A stretch of 64,000 bases of DNA from Formicarius rufipectus (taxonomy: Eukaryota; Chordata; Aves; Passeriformes; Formicariidae), in assembly GCA_013399695.1 (NCBI GenBank), contig VXAU01001757.1, forward strand, positions 1,893,616 to 1,957,615, read 5' to 3'. The notes beneath the pieces were generated by a model. The model was not told where the DNA came from and searched no databases. It worked only from the letters and a program-made list of their open reading frames with translations. Numbering within the stretch: position 1 is the first letter of the stretch; each line of letters opens with the position of its first letter. This document shows, in pieces, positions 12,112 through 23,140 of this stretch. A program made the position numbers and the translations under genes.

Positions 12112-13690
12112 CCATGTCAACTGGTTCCCACTGGGCTGAAAAGCAATAAAAAGTCAGGAAGAAGTATGGGCTCCCCTCTCGGCTTTGTCGTGGGGATGAA
12201 TAGCACAGTAAAAGGCTCTGAATGCTATCGGTTAAAACGAACATGCCGCTCTTGCAAGTACATTTTGCAGTGCTCTGATGTGAAGGGGTGGGGGGGTTGG
12301 GTGGTGAAAAACCTCTCCTGGAGATGGAGCCTTTGTCAGGCTAAAGATTTTTGCATTAAAAAAGAAATTCTCACTATAATCACTTTACCCACAGCAACAT
12401 TTTCAGTTCTCTGCCTTCACCCTCCTCACTTTTCCATGGCTCTGGAATAAATCTGAAGGTAATGTGACCTGCAGCAAGGCTATCTGTGAGCATCTTGGAG
12501 GCTCTGTCAGTAAGAGGCCAGGCAGGTAGCACTGAAGTGCAAAGATCTTCTTATTATCTCCCTTTGCAGCCCTTCCTGGGCATCTCTGTCCTTGTGTTCT
12601 TCATCAAGTCCCTGATGATTCCGATAATGTGGGGAGGGGAAAGAAAATGGGGGGCTGGGATAGCAAAAGTAGATGACAAGACCTTGTACTATTTCACATT
12701 TGCACCTAGAAAATACGCTGGTCTGGAATGTTAATGTATAATTGCAGATAACAGTACACAAGCAGTTGTTGGAGAATTTCCCATTAAAATATTCAGATAC
12801 TTAGAAATCTCTTCTTTTTGGGGTTTTGATCTCCTATTGTTAAGAAAGCTGAAAGCCTTCACTTGAGGAGAAAGCAGCTCTGTTGTCTAAGATCCCTTTC
12901 CAGCAGTGACAGCCAGACTGGAATTTTCAATAAAATAGGACTTTTTTTCTTCTCACTTTCTCCTCTCCCCCACCCCCCTTTGTATTAAAGTCAACTTCTC
13001 AAACCCCAAAACTTCCTGAAGAACAGCTGCATCATGGTAAGATGGTTTAGCCTGGCCGAGAGTGATATGTGGTTAAACCCTTATAAGGGCAAAGAGATCT
13101 CAGAAGAGCAGGAGATTATCCAGGACTATGGAGTGCCTGGGGCTCAAACCACCTGCTGACATGAGTGCTGTGAAGGCCAAGTCTCTATCAGAGCCATCAA
13201 GAGCAGGGATTTGAATCTCTGTCCCTCACAAACCCCCAGAGACCCCAACAAACGAATGTTTGGAAAGAACAAGCTTGTCAGTGATCTCAGGTTTAGAGTG
13301 GGATGACATCTAGACCATAAACAGCTCTAGAAAATCCACTTTCTGCCCAAACCTACCCATATCCCCTCCCTTCTTTTGCCCCTTTTTCAGTTTCTAGAGA
13401 TGAAACCTATATGTCCACCTGTCTCTAAGACAAGAAAGGGTCTCAGACAAGGGTAAAACCAGCTGTGTTAGAGACAAACCACAGAGCTGTGGAAATGGTC
13501 CAGCTACAGACACACTTCTGCCAGCACAGAGGTTTAACCTGGGCAGCTCTGGACAGCCTCAGCCTACAGTGGGAGCAGAGAGCAGTGTGTCCTGTGGAGA
13601 CAATGGTGGGTCTTAGTGAAGAAGACTTCAATGCTTTTCCTTCTAAGTTATTTTCTAAGATATCTGGTTTCACTGGTGGGAAATTAAGGG
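12112..13690. other. non-coding stretch with one CpG-bearing block
   Basis: The block 12160-12265 keeps five CpGs in otherwise AT-rich sequence and is open in the plus frame (12166-12450). No domain was recognised, so it may be a regulatory element rather than an exon. The rest shows only short chance frames. Confidence 0.4.
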
Positions 13691-13722
13691 TTGGGTTTGT
13701 TTTGGTTTTGGTTTTAGTTTTT
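13691..13722. repeat. (GGTTTT)n-like simple repeat
   Basis: Short G/T-rich repeat made of four to five imperfect GGTTTT-like units. Confidence 0.75.
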
Positions 13723-14085
13723 CCTTCTGATACTTCACTCTGGTTGGCTTTCGTTCTGGGAAAATGTTGAGGAAAAATAAAAGAATGTGGTGTTGTCTAA
13801 CGGTGTCTTCATAGGATATTTTTGTGTCCATTTCATTATCATCACACTGGTCAGACAGAAAGACTTTTGGGATTTCTTGGGAGATGTGGGAGTTGCTGAA
13901 TAGAGAGGCACATCATTGTACCCTGTCACTGGACACTGTACATGACAGCTGGAGAAGAAAGGACCTGACACTCCCCTCAGCAGCCCCTGAACAGGAGACA
14001 CAAAAAAGGAGGAATTTAGTGGGAGCCTCAACCACTGCTGGAGGAAGGGAACTGGAAGACAAACACTGTATTGCAAACCACAGGC

Positions 14086-14218
14086 TGAAGAGACCTTTAA
14101 AGGGTCCAAGTCCTCCACAAAGCAGGTCTAACTCCACCCAGGCTGCTCAGGACTGGTCCAGCTGAACTGTGACTATTTCCAGAGTTGGAGCATCATCCAA
14201 GCTCTATTCAATCACCCT
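14086..14218 (-). repeat. old CR1 LINE 3' fragment
   Basis: A diverged antisense CR1 piece with 'gaagagacctttaaaggg', 'aagcaggtctaactccaccc' and 'actatttccagagttggagc'. These match the older CR1 type that has 'gagcaggttgcacaggactg'. It is immediately followed by a second CR1 in the same orientation. Confidence 0.7.
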
Positions 14219-14225
14219 TGTTATA

Positions 14226-14375
14226 AGATCCTAGAATGGTTTGGGTTGGAAGGGACCTTAAAGGTTCCCCAGTTCCAATCTCCTGCCATGGGCAAGGACA
14301 TCTTTCACTGTACCAGATTGCTCCAAGTCCCATCCCACCTGGTCTTGTACATTTCCAGGGCTGGAGCTCCATCCA
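14226..14375 (-). repeat. CR1 LINE 3' fragment
   Basis: An antisense CR1 terminus with 'tagaatggtttgggttggaa', 'gggaccttaaaggttcccca', 'ccatgggcaaggacatcttt' and 'tacatttccagggctggag'. It is younger-looking than the adjacent fragment at 14086-14218, so two insertions appear stacked. Confidence 0.9.
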
Positions 14376-14789
14376 AGTTCTGTTCAACTGCCCCTGTGAA
14401 AGTTTTTCTTTGTGTCTGGTGGAAATTTCCCTTATTGCTACATGTGACCAATACCACTCAACTTTTGATGCAAGAGGAATCTGGCTTTGGTTATGCTGAA
14501 ATTTGGGTGTGAGGAAGAGTCTGACTTGTGGAACTTGGTAGTACAACAAACCCACAGAGGGCAAGGGCTCCAGAGTGATGGACAGATAATGGACATCCAT
14601 AGATAAGCGGATAAAATGTTTACAAGGGATATAATCCCTTCTGTTCCTGGTGATAAGCCAGCTGCTGACTGACAGAGGCAAGGAGGAAAAACCCTTTGGG
14701 AAGATTATTCCAAACCTGGGGAATTTAAGCCATAGATACCTGCAGAACTGGTTATGGCAATCTCAGAGTCATTAGTGGTTAGCACTGGA

Positions 14790-15240
14790 AGCACCAGAAG
14801 ATTGGAATGGGACAAAAAAATGCCTAACTTTTATAAAGTATTAGGAATGTGGGCACAAGCAGGGAATTATAGACCCACCAGTTCAGCTTCAGTTAATGAA
14901 AAAATCCTGATGGAAAGATACGAACACTCTATTTACAGTAATCTAGGAGGTGCCAAGGACAAGAATCTCAGTGACCATGGATTTTGTCAAGGACACTTTT
15001 CTTGAAACACCTCTGTGACAGACCAGAGAAATGGACTGAAAAAATGAGAGGTTCAGCTGGGACAGGCAGAAAGTAATATACACTGGAATGATGGAGAACA
15101 CAGGTGAGCTTTGGCTATAGTTCAGCAGAAAAACATCGAAAGTTTCTTTTGTTCCACTAAGAGAACATGTGTCAGTGATATCAAGCTGGTACAAAAATGA
15201 CAAACATTATCCCAGGTTGTATAAGAAGGCAGATGATGCA
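14790..15240 (+). repeat. degenerate CR1-like LINE, internal reverse-transcriptase region
   Basis: The plus frame near 14860-15005 encodes GNYRPTSSASVNEKILMER followed by SDHGFCQGH. These match the 'GNYRP.SL.S' and 'QHGF.KG' blocks of CR1-clade reverse transcriptases. Upstream 'gaagattggaatgggac' resembles the CR1 segment before this block. Around 15170 'gatatcaagctggtaca' may be the remnant of the 'ADDTKL' region. It is non-functional: short, diverged and interrupted. The right limit is uncertain. Confidence 0.6.
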
Positions 15241-17410
15241 GGAGACATCATTAATTTCAGGGACTGGTGACACCACAGTGGAGCCCCACGGCTGGAGGGG
15301 TTACCACATGGGAGGGAAGAGGTGGGAGAATGCAAAAGATATCTGGGGGAAGAAACAGGAATGATGAGAGCTGGAAGAAATTGTTCACAAAAGAAAAAGT
15401 AGCCTAGAATTATTTGGGTAATGCAAGACTTGCCTGTAAGGACAGCTTTGCAGGGAGAAAATCATGGCAATTTATTTCACACCTGGGTCTTTGACTGGAC
15501 TGAGTTTAGCCAAAGTCAGTGCCTGGAGGAGACCTGGGAGAAAACTTACCCGAGGATGGGTGGGTGGGTGCAAATAAAGTTCAGGATATACCCTGGCTCT
15601 GTGTCACTGGAAACTGCCCTGTGTGTCCCCAGCATCTGCTGCTGCACAGCAACGGGGCAACACACAGGCTGGGGAAATGTTTCGTGTTTTCCCTGTGGTT
15701 AAATGGCTCCTCCTGCACATGGAGGCCTGATAGGAGGAGAGGGGATTGCCAGAGCCATGGTCACCTGGGAGGTGACACGGTGGCAGCTGGGGTAGGATAA
15801 CCAAGTCCCTTGTCAGCATCCCAGTTGCTGCTTCCTGCTCAGCAGCACTGGAGGGGGAGGATGGGAAGATTTCAACAGAGAAGAAATAACCTTTGCCTTT
15901 GGGTTCATCTGTTGATTTTAGGGTCTTCTCTTTTTTATTTTATTTATTTATTTATTTTTATCTTTTATGAGCGCCCCTCATGACTGCCACATCTGCCTGG
16001 TTTTCTGAGTCAGGAGGTGAAGAGGTATATGAGAAGACATTCAACAGTCTGGCTGCAAGCCTGAAAGCAGCATCTCCACCAGAGAGCAGCAGACAGTAGG
16101 GAAAAGTCTGTTGGACCATCCCAAATGGACCCCCAAAGTCTGAACAGAGAGGCCTGTGGCTGGAAGTGGTCTGTGTAGAACTGGCCCATCCTGGAGACCC
16201 TCTGCCATGAGTGTCTGCAGGAAATAACTGCTTTTTCCTTTGCAGAATCACTGCTTAATGAATAAACAGGAGCACACAGTAACTACTGAGAGATGGGCAG
16301 AAGCCCAGGAGGGGAGCAGGGAGAGCGCCCTGCTCCGCGGGCAGGACCGGCGCCAGGAGCCAGGCAGAAGACAGTAATCCATGCCAAGAGAGTGTGAAAT
16401 GGTGTGCAGACAGCCAGCCTCCCATTGTCTGTGTCCTCGGGCTGCTGCCAAGCCCTGCTGCCTTGGCCAGGGCATAGGAAGGAGCCTGGGTTGGTTGACA
16501 TCTGCTCTGCTCAAGCTGCAGCAGAGAAGGAGTCTGCAGAGCAGGGTGCTGCTCTCCTTCCCTCCCAGCTGGGGTTGTGCTGGGAATGCCAGCAAGCAGC
16601 TCTGCTATTACTGGGAATCTCTGGCCTCCTGGTGGCACCTGCCCATCTCCAGTCACTCAGCAGACTGCACTGTCCTTAAACCTTGATCCTGGCACCCCAT
16701 CCCAACCCACCGTGGTGGTTAAATCAACTCTGGGGTGGTGGGACATGCAGAAAGGAAATGCTTTGTGGCTGGTGGGGACCTGCTCCTTTCATGCCACAAG
16801 GCTGGTGAGCATCAGGCAGACCTTGACCTCACCTGGGAGTGTGATGGAAACCAGGAGAAACCCTTGACATGACTCAAAGTCCTTGTAAGGGAAAGAGAGA
16901 GGAGCATGAGGTTTCTGTGTTAATTATGGGGATGATATCCATACTGAGGAAAGAAACTGCTGGTAGCACTGCTAATGTGTGCCATCCTAACATATGCCAA
17001 GTCATCAAAAACATGCCATTTTAAAAATATCCCGGATGCTTGCCGTGAATATCAGCCCAGCTTTGCCAGAGAAGACTCTCAGTCTCATTTATGGAAATCC
17101 AGGAAGGATTCTGCCTTCTGTCACCCAAGGGCAAACTCAGTATCAAAAGAGATAACATCCGTGGCTATAAAATACCCTTAATATTCATCCAGACTCTAAA
17201 GACTATTTTTATAACTTCAATCCTGGTTCACTTTTCAGTACTGTTATCTTTTTTTGTTTATTTTGGAAAAAATATAAGGATTGACTATTGGAACATGAAT
17301 TTTTGTGCAAAATATTTAATCAAAGCCCTTAATTGCAAGCTGTAAATGTAGCACTGGTGACAGATTGTAAAGCCAGAAACCATTTGGTCATCACACAACA
17401 ACTAACAAGA
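15241..17410. other. non-coding stretch with an (ATTT)n repeat
   Basis: An (ATTT)n simple repeat lies at 15931-15967. GC-richer sequence at 16300-16700 is open in several frames on both strands without recognisable content. Sequence at 16980-17360 is A-rich. No gene or transposon was recognised. Confidence 0.5.
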
Positions 17411-17466
17411 GAAAAAAAAAAAAAAACAAACACAAAAAAACCCAGCATATAGGACAGGATTTTAGA

Positions 17467-17518
17467 NNNNNNNNNNNNNNNNNNNNNNNNNNNNNNNNNN
17501 NNNNNNNNNNNNNNNNNN
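17467..17518. other. assembly gap (52 N)
   Basis: Fifty-two undetermined bases. An A-run (17519-17536) abuts the right side and another A-rich run lies about 40 bp to the left (17411-17426). This suggests a sequencing failure in homopolymer DNA. Confidence 0.98.
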
Positions 17519-17613
17519 AAAAAAAAAAAAAAAAAATCAGAAAATTAGGAAAAAGAGGAATGTGGGATTGTGTTATCAGATCCATAAGGCAGCTGATAAA
17601 AAAAACAGGCTGC

Positions 17614-17657
17614 TTTTTTCTTTTTCTTTTTTTTTTTAACGTAGGGGAAAAAAAAAA
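17614..17657. repeat. T-rich then A-rich simple repeat
   Basis: A T-rich tract (17614-17637) is followed by an A10 run (17648-17657). Together with the flanks of the nearby gap this marks a homopolymer-rich 250-bp zone. Confidence 0.85.
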
Positions 17658-17689
17658 TCTACTTTAATTCAGACAAAAGCAGTGCTATA

Positions 17690-17890
17690 TATATTATTCT
17701 TACTGAAATCAATTTGGTCTCTAAACATTCAAGACTTCAAACAAAAACAGACCGAGGACTGAAAATCAGCCTCTGAAAGATGTTCGTTACTCTTGTTCGG
17801 CTCATGTTTCGCCTTGTTGCTGTAAAGCTTGGTTGAGTCCCTAAATGTCGAAATGCCAGGCTGCTCTGGAGATGTGCAGTTGCAAGTGTG
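17690..17890. other. CpG-retaining unique block, candidate conserved element
   Basis: Unique sequence keeps several CpGs (near 17750, 17782, 17797, 17811 and 17849) between homopolymer-rich DNA and AT-rich DNA. The minus strand is open from 17914 to 17729, but no domain or clear splice sites are visible. It could be a regulatory element or, less likely, part of an exon. Confidence 0.25.
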
Positions 17891-18310
17891 GTGCATCTGG
17901 GAGCAGATCTTCACAACACAACTTCCACTGCAGTGCCTTCATGGCTGGGGAGATGCTTCCTTTATGACCCAAGCAAGGTCAGGGACTGCTGCAGTCGGGC
18001 ACTGCTAGGAAGCAAGAGAGTGTTTATATTAATTGGGGAATTAGTTCTCCATCAAAAGGCACCTCAGTAAACCTCAGATGTTAAGAAAAAAGGACAATCA
18101 CTTCTTTAATTACTGCTCAAGTTTCAAGGCGACTCTTTAAGAATTAGCTAAATGAAAATCTATTTTGAGAGCCGGAAGACTTCTATACATAAAAGCAAAG
18201 GTTGTCTGGACTTATTTGAGACAGAATTTCAGTCACTATTAAACTCTGATGAGAGGAGAAGGATGACTCAGAAAAGTGAATAAAAGAAAAACTCTTAAGA
18301 TGCTCTGAGA
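17891..18310. other. non-coding stretch, nothing recognised
   Basis: AT-rich unique sequence with no recognised element. Contains only a 60-residue chance frame at 17888-18070. Confidence 0.5.
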
Positions 18311-18480
18311 ACTTCCCAGAGAAGCTGTGGCTGCCCCATTCCTGGCAGCGTCCAAGGCCAGGTTGGACAGGGCTTGGAGCACCCTGGACTGGTGGAAGGT
18401 GTCCCTGCCCATGACAGGGGGTGGAATGAGATGACCTTTAAAGTCCCTTCCAACCCAAACAATTCTGGGATTCCATGATT
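18311..18480 (+). repeat. CR1 LINE 3' fragment
   Basis: A sense CR1 terminus with 'agagaagctgtggctgcccc', 'aggccaggttggacagggct', 'tgcccatgacagggggtgga' and 'cccttccaacccaaacaatt'. The tail is decayed (ctgggattccatga). It is well preserved over its short length. Confidence 0.94.
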
Positions 18481-20221
18481 GAGCTGATTTCAGGGACTAT
18501 CAGAATGCTTTTATAATTCACAATATTGAGAGTTTCTCCAATAAACACCAAATTGGTTAAAAATGTTTTCTTGCAATTGAGACACTGACTAAACTTATAT
18601 CACAGGGCAGAATAGTGTGTTTTTATTCAGATGTAAAAGTTCTTATATTCTTTGATATGCCTTTCTTAAGGTGCATCTTTCTACAGTTTCTTTTGAATAA
18701 GTGACTTAAATATTTGCACTGGATTCACACAGTTTACTTAAGATTATTCACCATTCTGATTACTGGCTATTTAGATTATCCTTGAAATACCAAAATAGGA
18801 TTTACAAGTTTTCCCCCCCCCGCCAGCCCTGCTTACAAATAGACAAGCCATGTCTGTGCCTTGTTTTATATCTACCATTAAAACAAGATTACAACTCATT
18901 TTAGGAAAAAGGTACTTAGATCCACTCCAAGGGTAAATCCACTCTTACCATATATAATCTCTGTTACAAAGTGTCCTCAGAGAGAAGTACAGAGAAGCCT
19001 GTAACTGGAATAATCATCATTTATTGCTTACAATTTCCTCTGGTTCAGAATTTGCTTTTGCTTTCTTTGGCAATAAAGTAGCCACAAATCGTTCACAAAA
19101 AAATTGTTGTGTTTGTTCTTTATTGTCTTTACTTCAAAGGCATCTTTTGAGGATGGGATGAATAGTGGCATCACAACTTTGAACTGCCATGAAAGGCAAT
19201 TTTAAAGATGGTGCCCTCCCTGTGCATCTTGGTTTTAGCTTTTAGCACTTTCTATGGCAAAGTCCAGCAACTGGAGACATCATCTCTAGTCCCAGCCTGC
19301 AAGATCCCCTCTTCCTTCTCCTGGGAGAAGGGGATATTCAACAACTACAGCTTAAAACCCTTCACCTGCTGCTGGGGTGAATGCCAATGAGTGACACCAC
19401 TTGTCACATTGGTGGGACCCCTAAATTCAGAGGACAGTGTTACCCCAGGACTCTGCAAAGCCACAGATGACCCTTCTGAAGCTTTGCCATGCTGTGTTGT
19501 GTAAACAATCCTTGGGAATGACTGACCTCCTCCTTCACTGGGGGTTTAACCATGGCCATCATACGCCAATGAGAGAAATGTGTGCTCTCCCCTGTGGTGT
19601 CAGGGCTGGGAGAGCTAGTGGGACCTCACAGCCTGACCAGCCCCACCTGCCCCAGCCAGCACAGGCTGGATTTAAACCCAGACCCTGGTCTTGAGCCTCC
19701 CCTGCACTGTGCACAGGGCTGTTTCTGTGCCTCTTATGGCCATGCTGCTTCTCTGTGTCCTGTTCCTTCAGCTGGCTTTCTGGATGGATGTTGGACCTGC
19801 CTGTCCCTACAAACCTCCCCAGTGTTGTGGGTTCTCAGCAGCTGATCCTGCTCAGGTATAGGGGGATGGAATGGAAGCCCCAGCAGGTCCTTAGCTCCTG
19901 TTCCTGAGGGACCATCAGCCCTTGTGGCACCTGGATATTGGGGCCAGAAGTGCCACTTGTATCCCTGATTGTTGACCAGGCCACCTCAGAGGGGCTGGGT
20001 GGGTAGGGAGGCAGGCAAGGCATAATCAGCAGTACTGCAGACCATGGGGTGAGGCTGAGCCAGGACAGGGGGACCCAGGGGGGCCCAAAATTAAGCCCTC
20101 CAGACCACCTCTGAATGCCCAGCCTTTCTCCATGGAGGGATGTGTCCTTCAGCATGGTACACCTACGGTGGTATGATGACCTCTGGATGAATTATGAAGG
20201 TTTATCCCAGAGCACTAGTCA
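18481..20221. other. AT-rich then GC-richer non-coding stretch
   Basis: Sequence at 18480-19140 is AT-rich with scattered AATAAA motifs on both strands (for example near 19070 plus and 19120 minus). No gene body is attached to them. A C8 run lies near 18813. From 19200 the sequence is GC-richer with short chance frames. Confidence 0.5.
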
Positions 20222-20370
20222 CAGTCCCAAACCTGCCAGAGCTCAAGGAGTGTTTGGACAACAGTCTCAAGCACATGGTGGGGTTGTTGAGGTGTCCTGG
20301 GCAGGAACAGGAGCTGGACTCAGATGATCCTTGTGGGTCCCTTCTAACTCAGGATAGTTTGTGATCCTGA
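20222..20370 (+). repeat. CR1 LINE 3' fragment, third subfamily
   Basis: A sense CR1 terminus of the subfamily with 'gagctcaaggagtgtttgga', 'agcacatggtggggttgttg', 'gatccttgtgggtcccttct' and 'aactcaggatagtttgtgat'. It is the same subfamily as 55735-56052. Confidence 0.9.
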
Positions 20371-23130
20371 GGCTACAAGACCTCCCTGAAAACTATTTAT
20401 GCAGGCCTGTCCTGCTGTGCTTGTCATCTTTAGGCCATGTGGCACCAGGCTTGTTTTCTGGACTGTGTAGGGCAGGAGGAAACTCCACAGCAAGAGAGCA
20501 GTTTCCCCAACCTGTTGGCCTGTGTGGCAGCACCAACAGCTGCAAAAGGTGATGCTGTTTGTCTGGGGGGTTTTATATATTGATTCAAGGGCTTTAGAGG
20601 ACAAAGTCATCATCTGCCAAGTCTGTTTGTGTGTGCTGCAAGCCCCTGCTTGTGCCTCTGCCTTCCTCTCCTCTGCAGCTCGGATGCTTTTCCCGGAGGT
20701 GCTGACAGAGCTGATCCCTGCGGAAATGTGCTGCTCTGGCAGCACGGAGCCTCTGCCCCTGCATCCACTGAGGAGGACTGTATGTACCCTGCAAAGCGAG
20801 CTGTGAGCATCTCCTACAGCTCCCAGGCAGAGCAGGAGGGAGCCAGGAAGGCTCCACAGCTCCCTGCTCTGTGCTGTTTGCATTCCTGCGCTGCAGAGTG
20901 TGCAAATATTCCCTTTGGCATTCCGGGGCATCACTTGTGGTTCAGCGAGTGGGTGCCGGGGGCAGGAGCTGCTGTTTACTCCGTGCTCGTAGATTAGCCC
21001 CAGCACTAAGGGCTGTTCCATGCGGGGACAGGATAAACAAGTGGATAAATTCCATGGATGTGAGCTGCCAGCTTGTGCATCGGATCCTGTTTCTGAAAGG
21101 TGCCAACAGAGGGCATCCGCTGCCAGGCACAGCCTGCAAATTCCTGCTGCATCCGCTGTCTCTGGCTCCAGATTAAGAGTATCTCAGGTTTTGGGTTTTT
21201 TTAACCTTCTCCCACTTAGACTCAGGTGAAGCTTTGGCAGAGGTTTTAAGTAGATGGGCACTTTTTCTTTTCTGTTTTGTGAGTGTTTTCCTTTTCCTTT
21301 GGAGAAAAGAAAAGGAGAGGGAAAACAATCTAATCCACAGCTGCAGTCCCTTGGTCAAGGCAGGGCTTTGATAATTAGTGTCTAAGGGCTCCCCACAGCC
21401 TGGCAGAGCAACAGCCGGGTTCAAAGTGAAGGTTGTTGCTCTGTTGTCCTGTGTAGCTGTAAGCAAAATCAGAAGCACTGCTGTGCTGGTGTTGGAGGAG
21501 AGCAGGAGATTTCATAATGAATGTCCTGGCTTTGGTGGATTTAAATAGTCAGTTTTATTTATAAGTGCTTATTCCTGGTGTTTAATCTCCTTGTTTCATG
21601 TCTCGTGTGGACAGTCAAAAAGAAATTGAACTTCTAAAGCCTGCTGCTCCCTCAGGTAAATACATATTAATGCTTGGGCTGCAGAGCAGCTCACTCTGAG
21701 CACATTGTCACTCTTGTTTTGTCAATACCTCACACCAAAGCATCTGTGATGTCCAAAGCCCAGGAAGTCTGTCTCATGGCAAGATTTGGAATCCAGTTTT
21801 GACTGGGGCAGCAAAGGCCCTGAGGCAAGGACTGGTGTTAAGCAAGGCTCATGTGGGGGTTAGGATTGGAAGGAGCCTTATCAGAGCCTTCCTCTCTCCA
21901 TATAAAACCAATAGAAGGCTGGTGGGGACAAGAGCTGGGAATTGTGCCTCTTAGTGGGCTAGAAACAAGGGTCAGTCTGAGATGGGTGAGGGCTTACTTT
22001 AAAGGAATTATTCCAAGTGATAGTCTTTAATGGGAATAAAGATGGAGCATAAGACTGATACTCTGCTCCCCTTAGTTGTGTATTTGTTTTGAAATTGAGT
22101 TTCAGCTGAACCTCAGCAGTGGTGGGGCTGCCAATTATGGGGCTCCCAAAAGTACGTTCTGTTTCAGGGCTTCCCATTGCTTTGCTCACAAAATGGGGCA
22201 AAACTCTAAAAATTCAGGATGACTGGGAGGTCTGTCTGGGATAGTCATCAGTGGTTGGGAAAGACCATTCTCTGCCTCATGAAGGTAAAGCTCATCAAAG
22301 CTGTGCCATATCCAGCCTCATCCAGTACCTGTTCTGGGTCTGATTTAACTGCTGGTGTGGGGATATACACATGTTAACTTCCAAAAAGTGCACGCATTCT
22401 CAATGGTGCAGATTGAAATACATGAACGTGCTCCTCATCGAAAAGGTCTTTGCTTGCTTTAATTATTTAACCAGAGTTTCCCAAATGGCCACCAAAAAAA
22501 TACCCTGCTCTGTATGTGTAGGTCATCTCTATTTCCTATTACACATTGGTAAGGGCCAGAACCTACAGCCAAATTTGATTTATGGACTGCCATAGAGATT
22601 TAAGAAATTTATGATTTGATTAATCCATCCCATATGTCTTTCTCTTTATTACCGGTAATTCGTGCTATACATCAAAGCCTTCTGAGCAGGAATTTGGCAC
22701 AGATCAGGCAGCCAGTGCTTCCAAAGGGTTAAATTCTATGGTGCACCAACCAGACTGTTGGGATCTGCAGGTTAAATATGTATTCAGCAGACCTGGAGTC
22801 TGACTGATCCTATAGATTTGTTCTGGTTTACCAAGTGAGTATGTATTTAGGACATGTATGTGCAAATCTACATTACTGGGGAATTAGGGGCAGGAAGTGT
22901 GGGGAGAAAATCTGTCCAAAACTCTGATGTGCCAGGGTGAACATTGTAGAAAATGAACAGGCACCTGCAGTGCTCCTAAAAATAAATGTTGAGCCTATAG
23001 ATGGGATGGCCAGTTGTCTTGTGCAGTAGGACTGCCTGGTGAGAGGCTCTCCTAGCAGGGTTGGGCCTTGGCAGCAGGGCTGGCTGGTGAGCTGGTCCCT
23101 GCTGGCAATCCTTGTTTCACCTGAGAGGGA
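20371..23130. other. non-coding stretch, chance frames
   Basis: Overlapping frames of 60-225 residues at 20344-21230 occupy both strands of a GC-rich block and show no known domain. From 21230 to 23130 the sequence is ordinary unique DNA with no recognised repeat. Confidence 0.45.
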
Positions 23131-23140
23131 GGGGGGGGGG
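23131..23140. repeat. G10 homopolymer
   Basis: A run of ten G immediately following a GAGGGA run. It is a minor low-complexity site. Confidence 0.9.

Noticed and set aside
18900..19140. AATAAA motifs on both strands as possible polyadenylation sites of a gene
   Set aside because: The hexamers occur in AT-rich DNA at background frequency and no coding exon is found upstream on either strand within a plausible distance.
20344..21021. 225-codon minus-strand frame
   Set aside because: It overlaps several plus-strand frames of similar length and starts in CR1-adjacent DNA. No recognisable domain.
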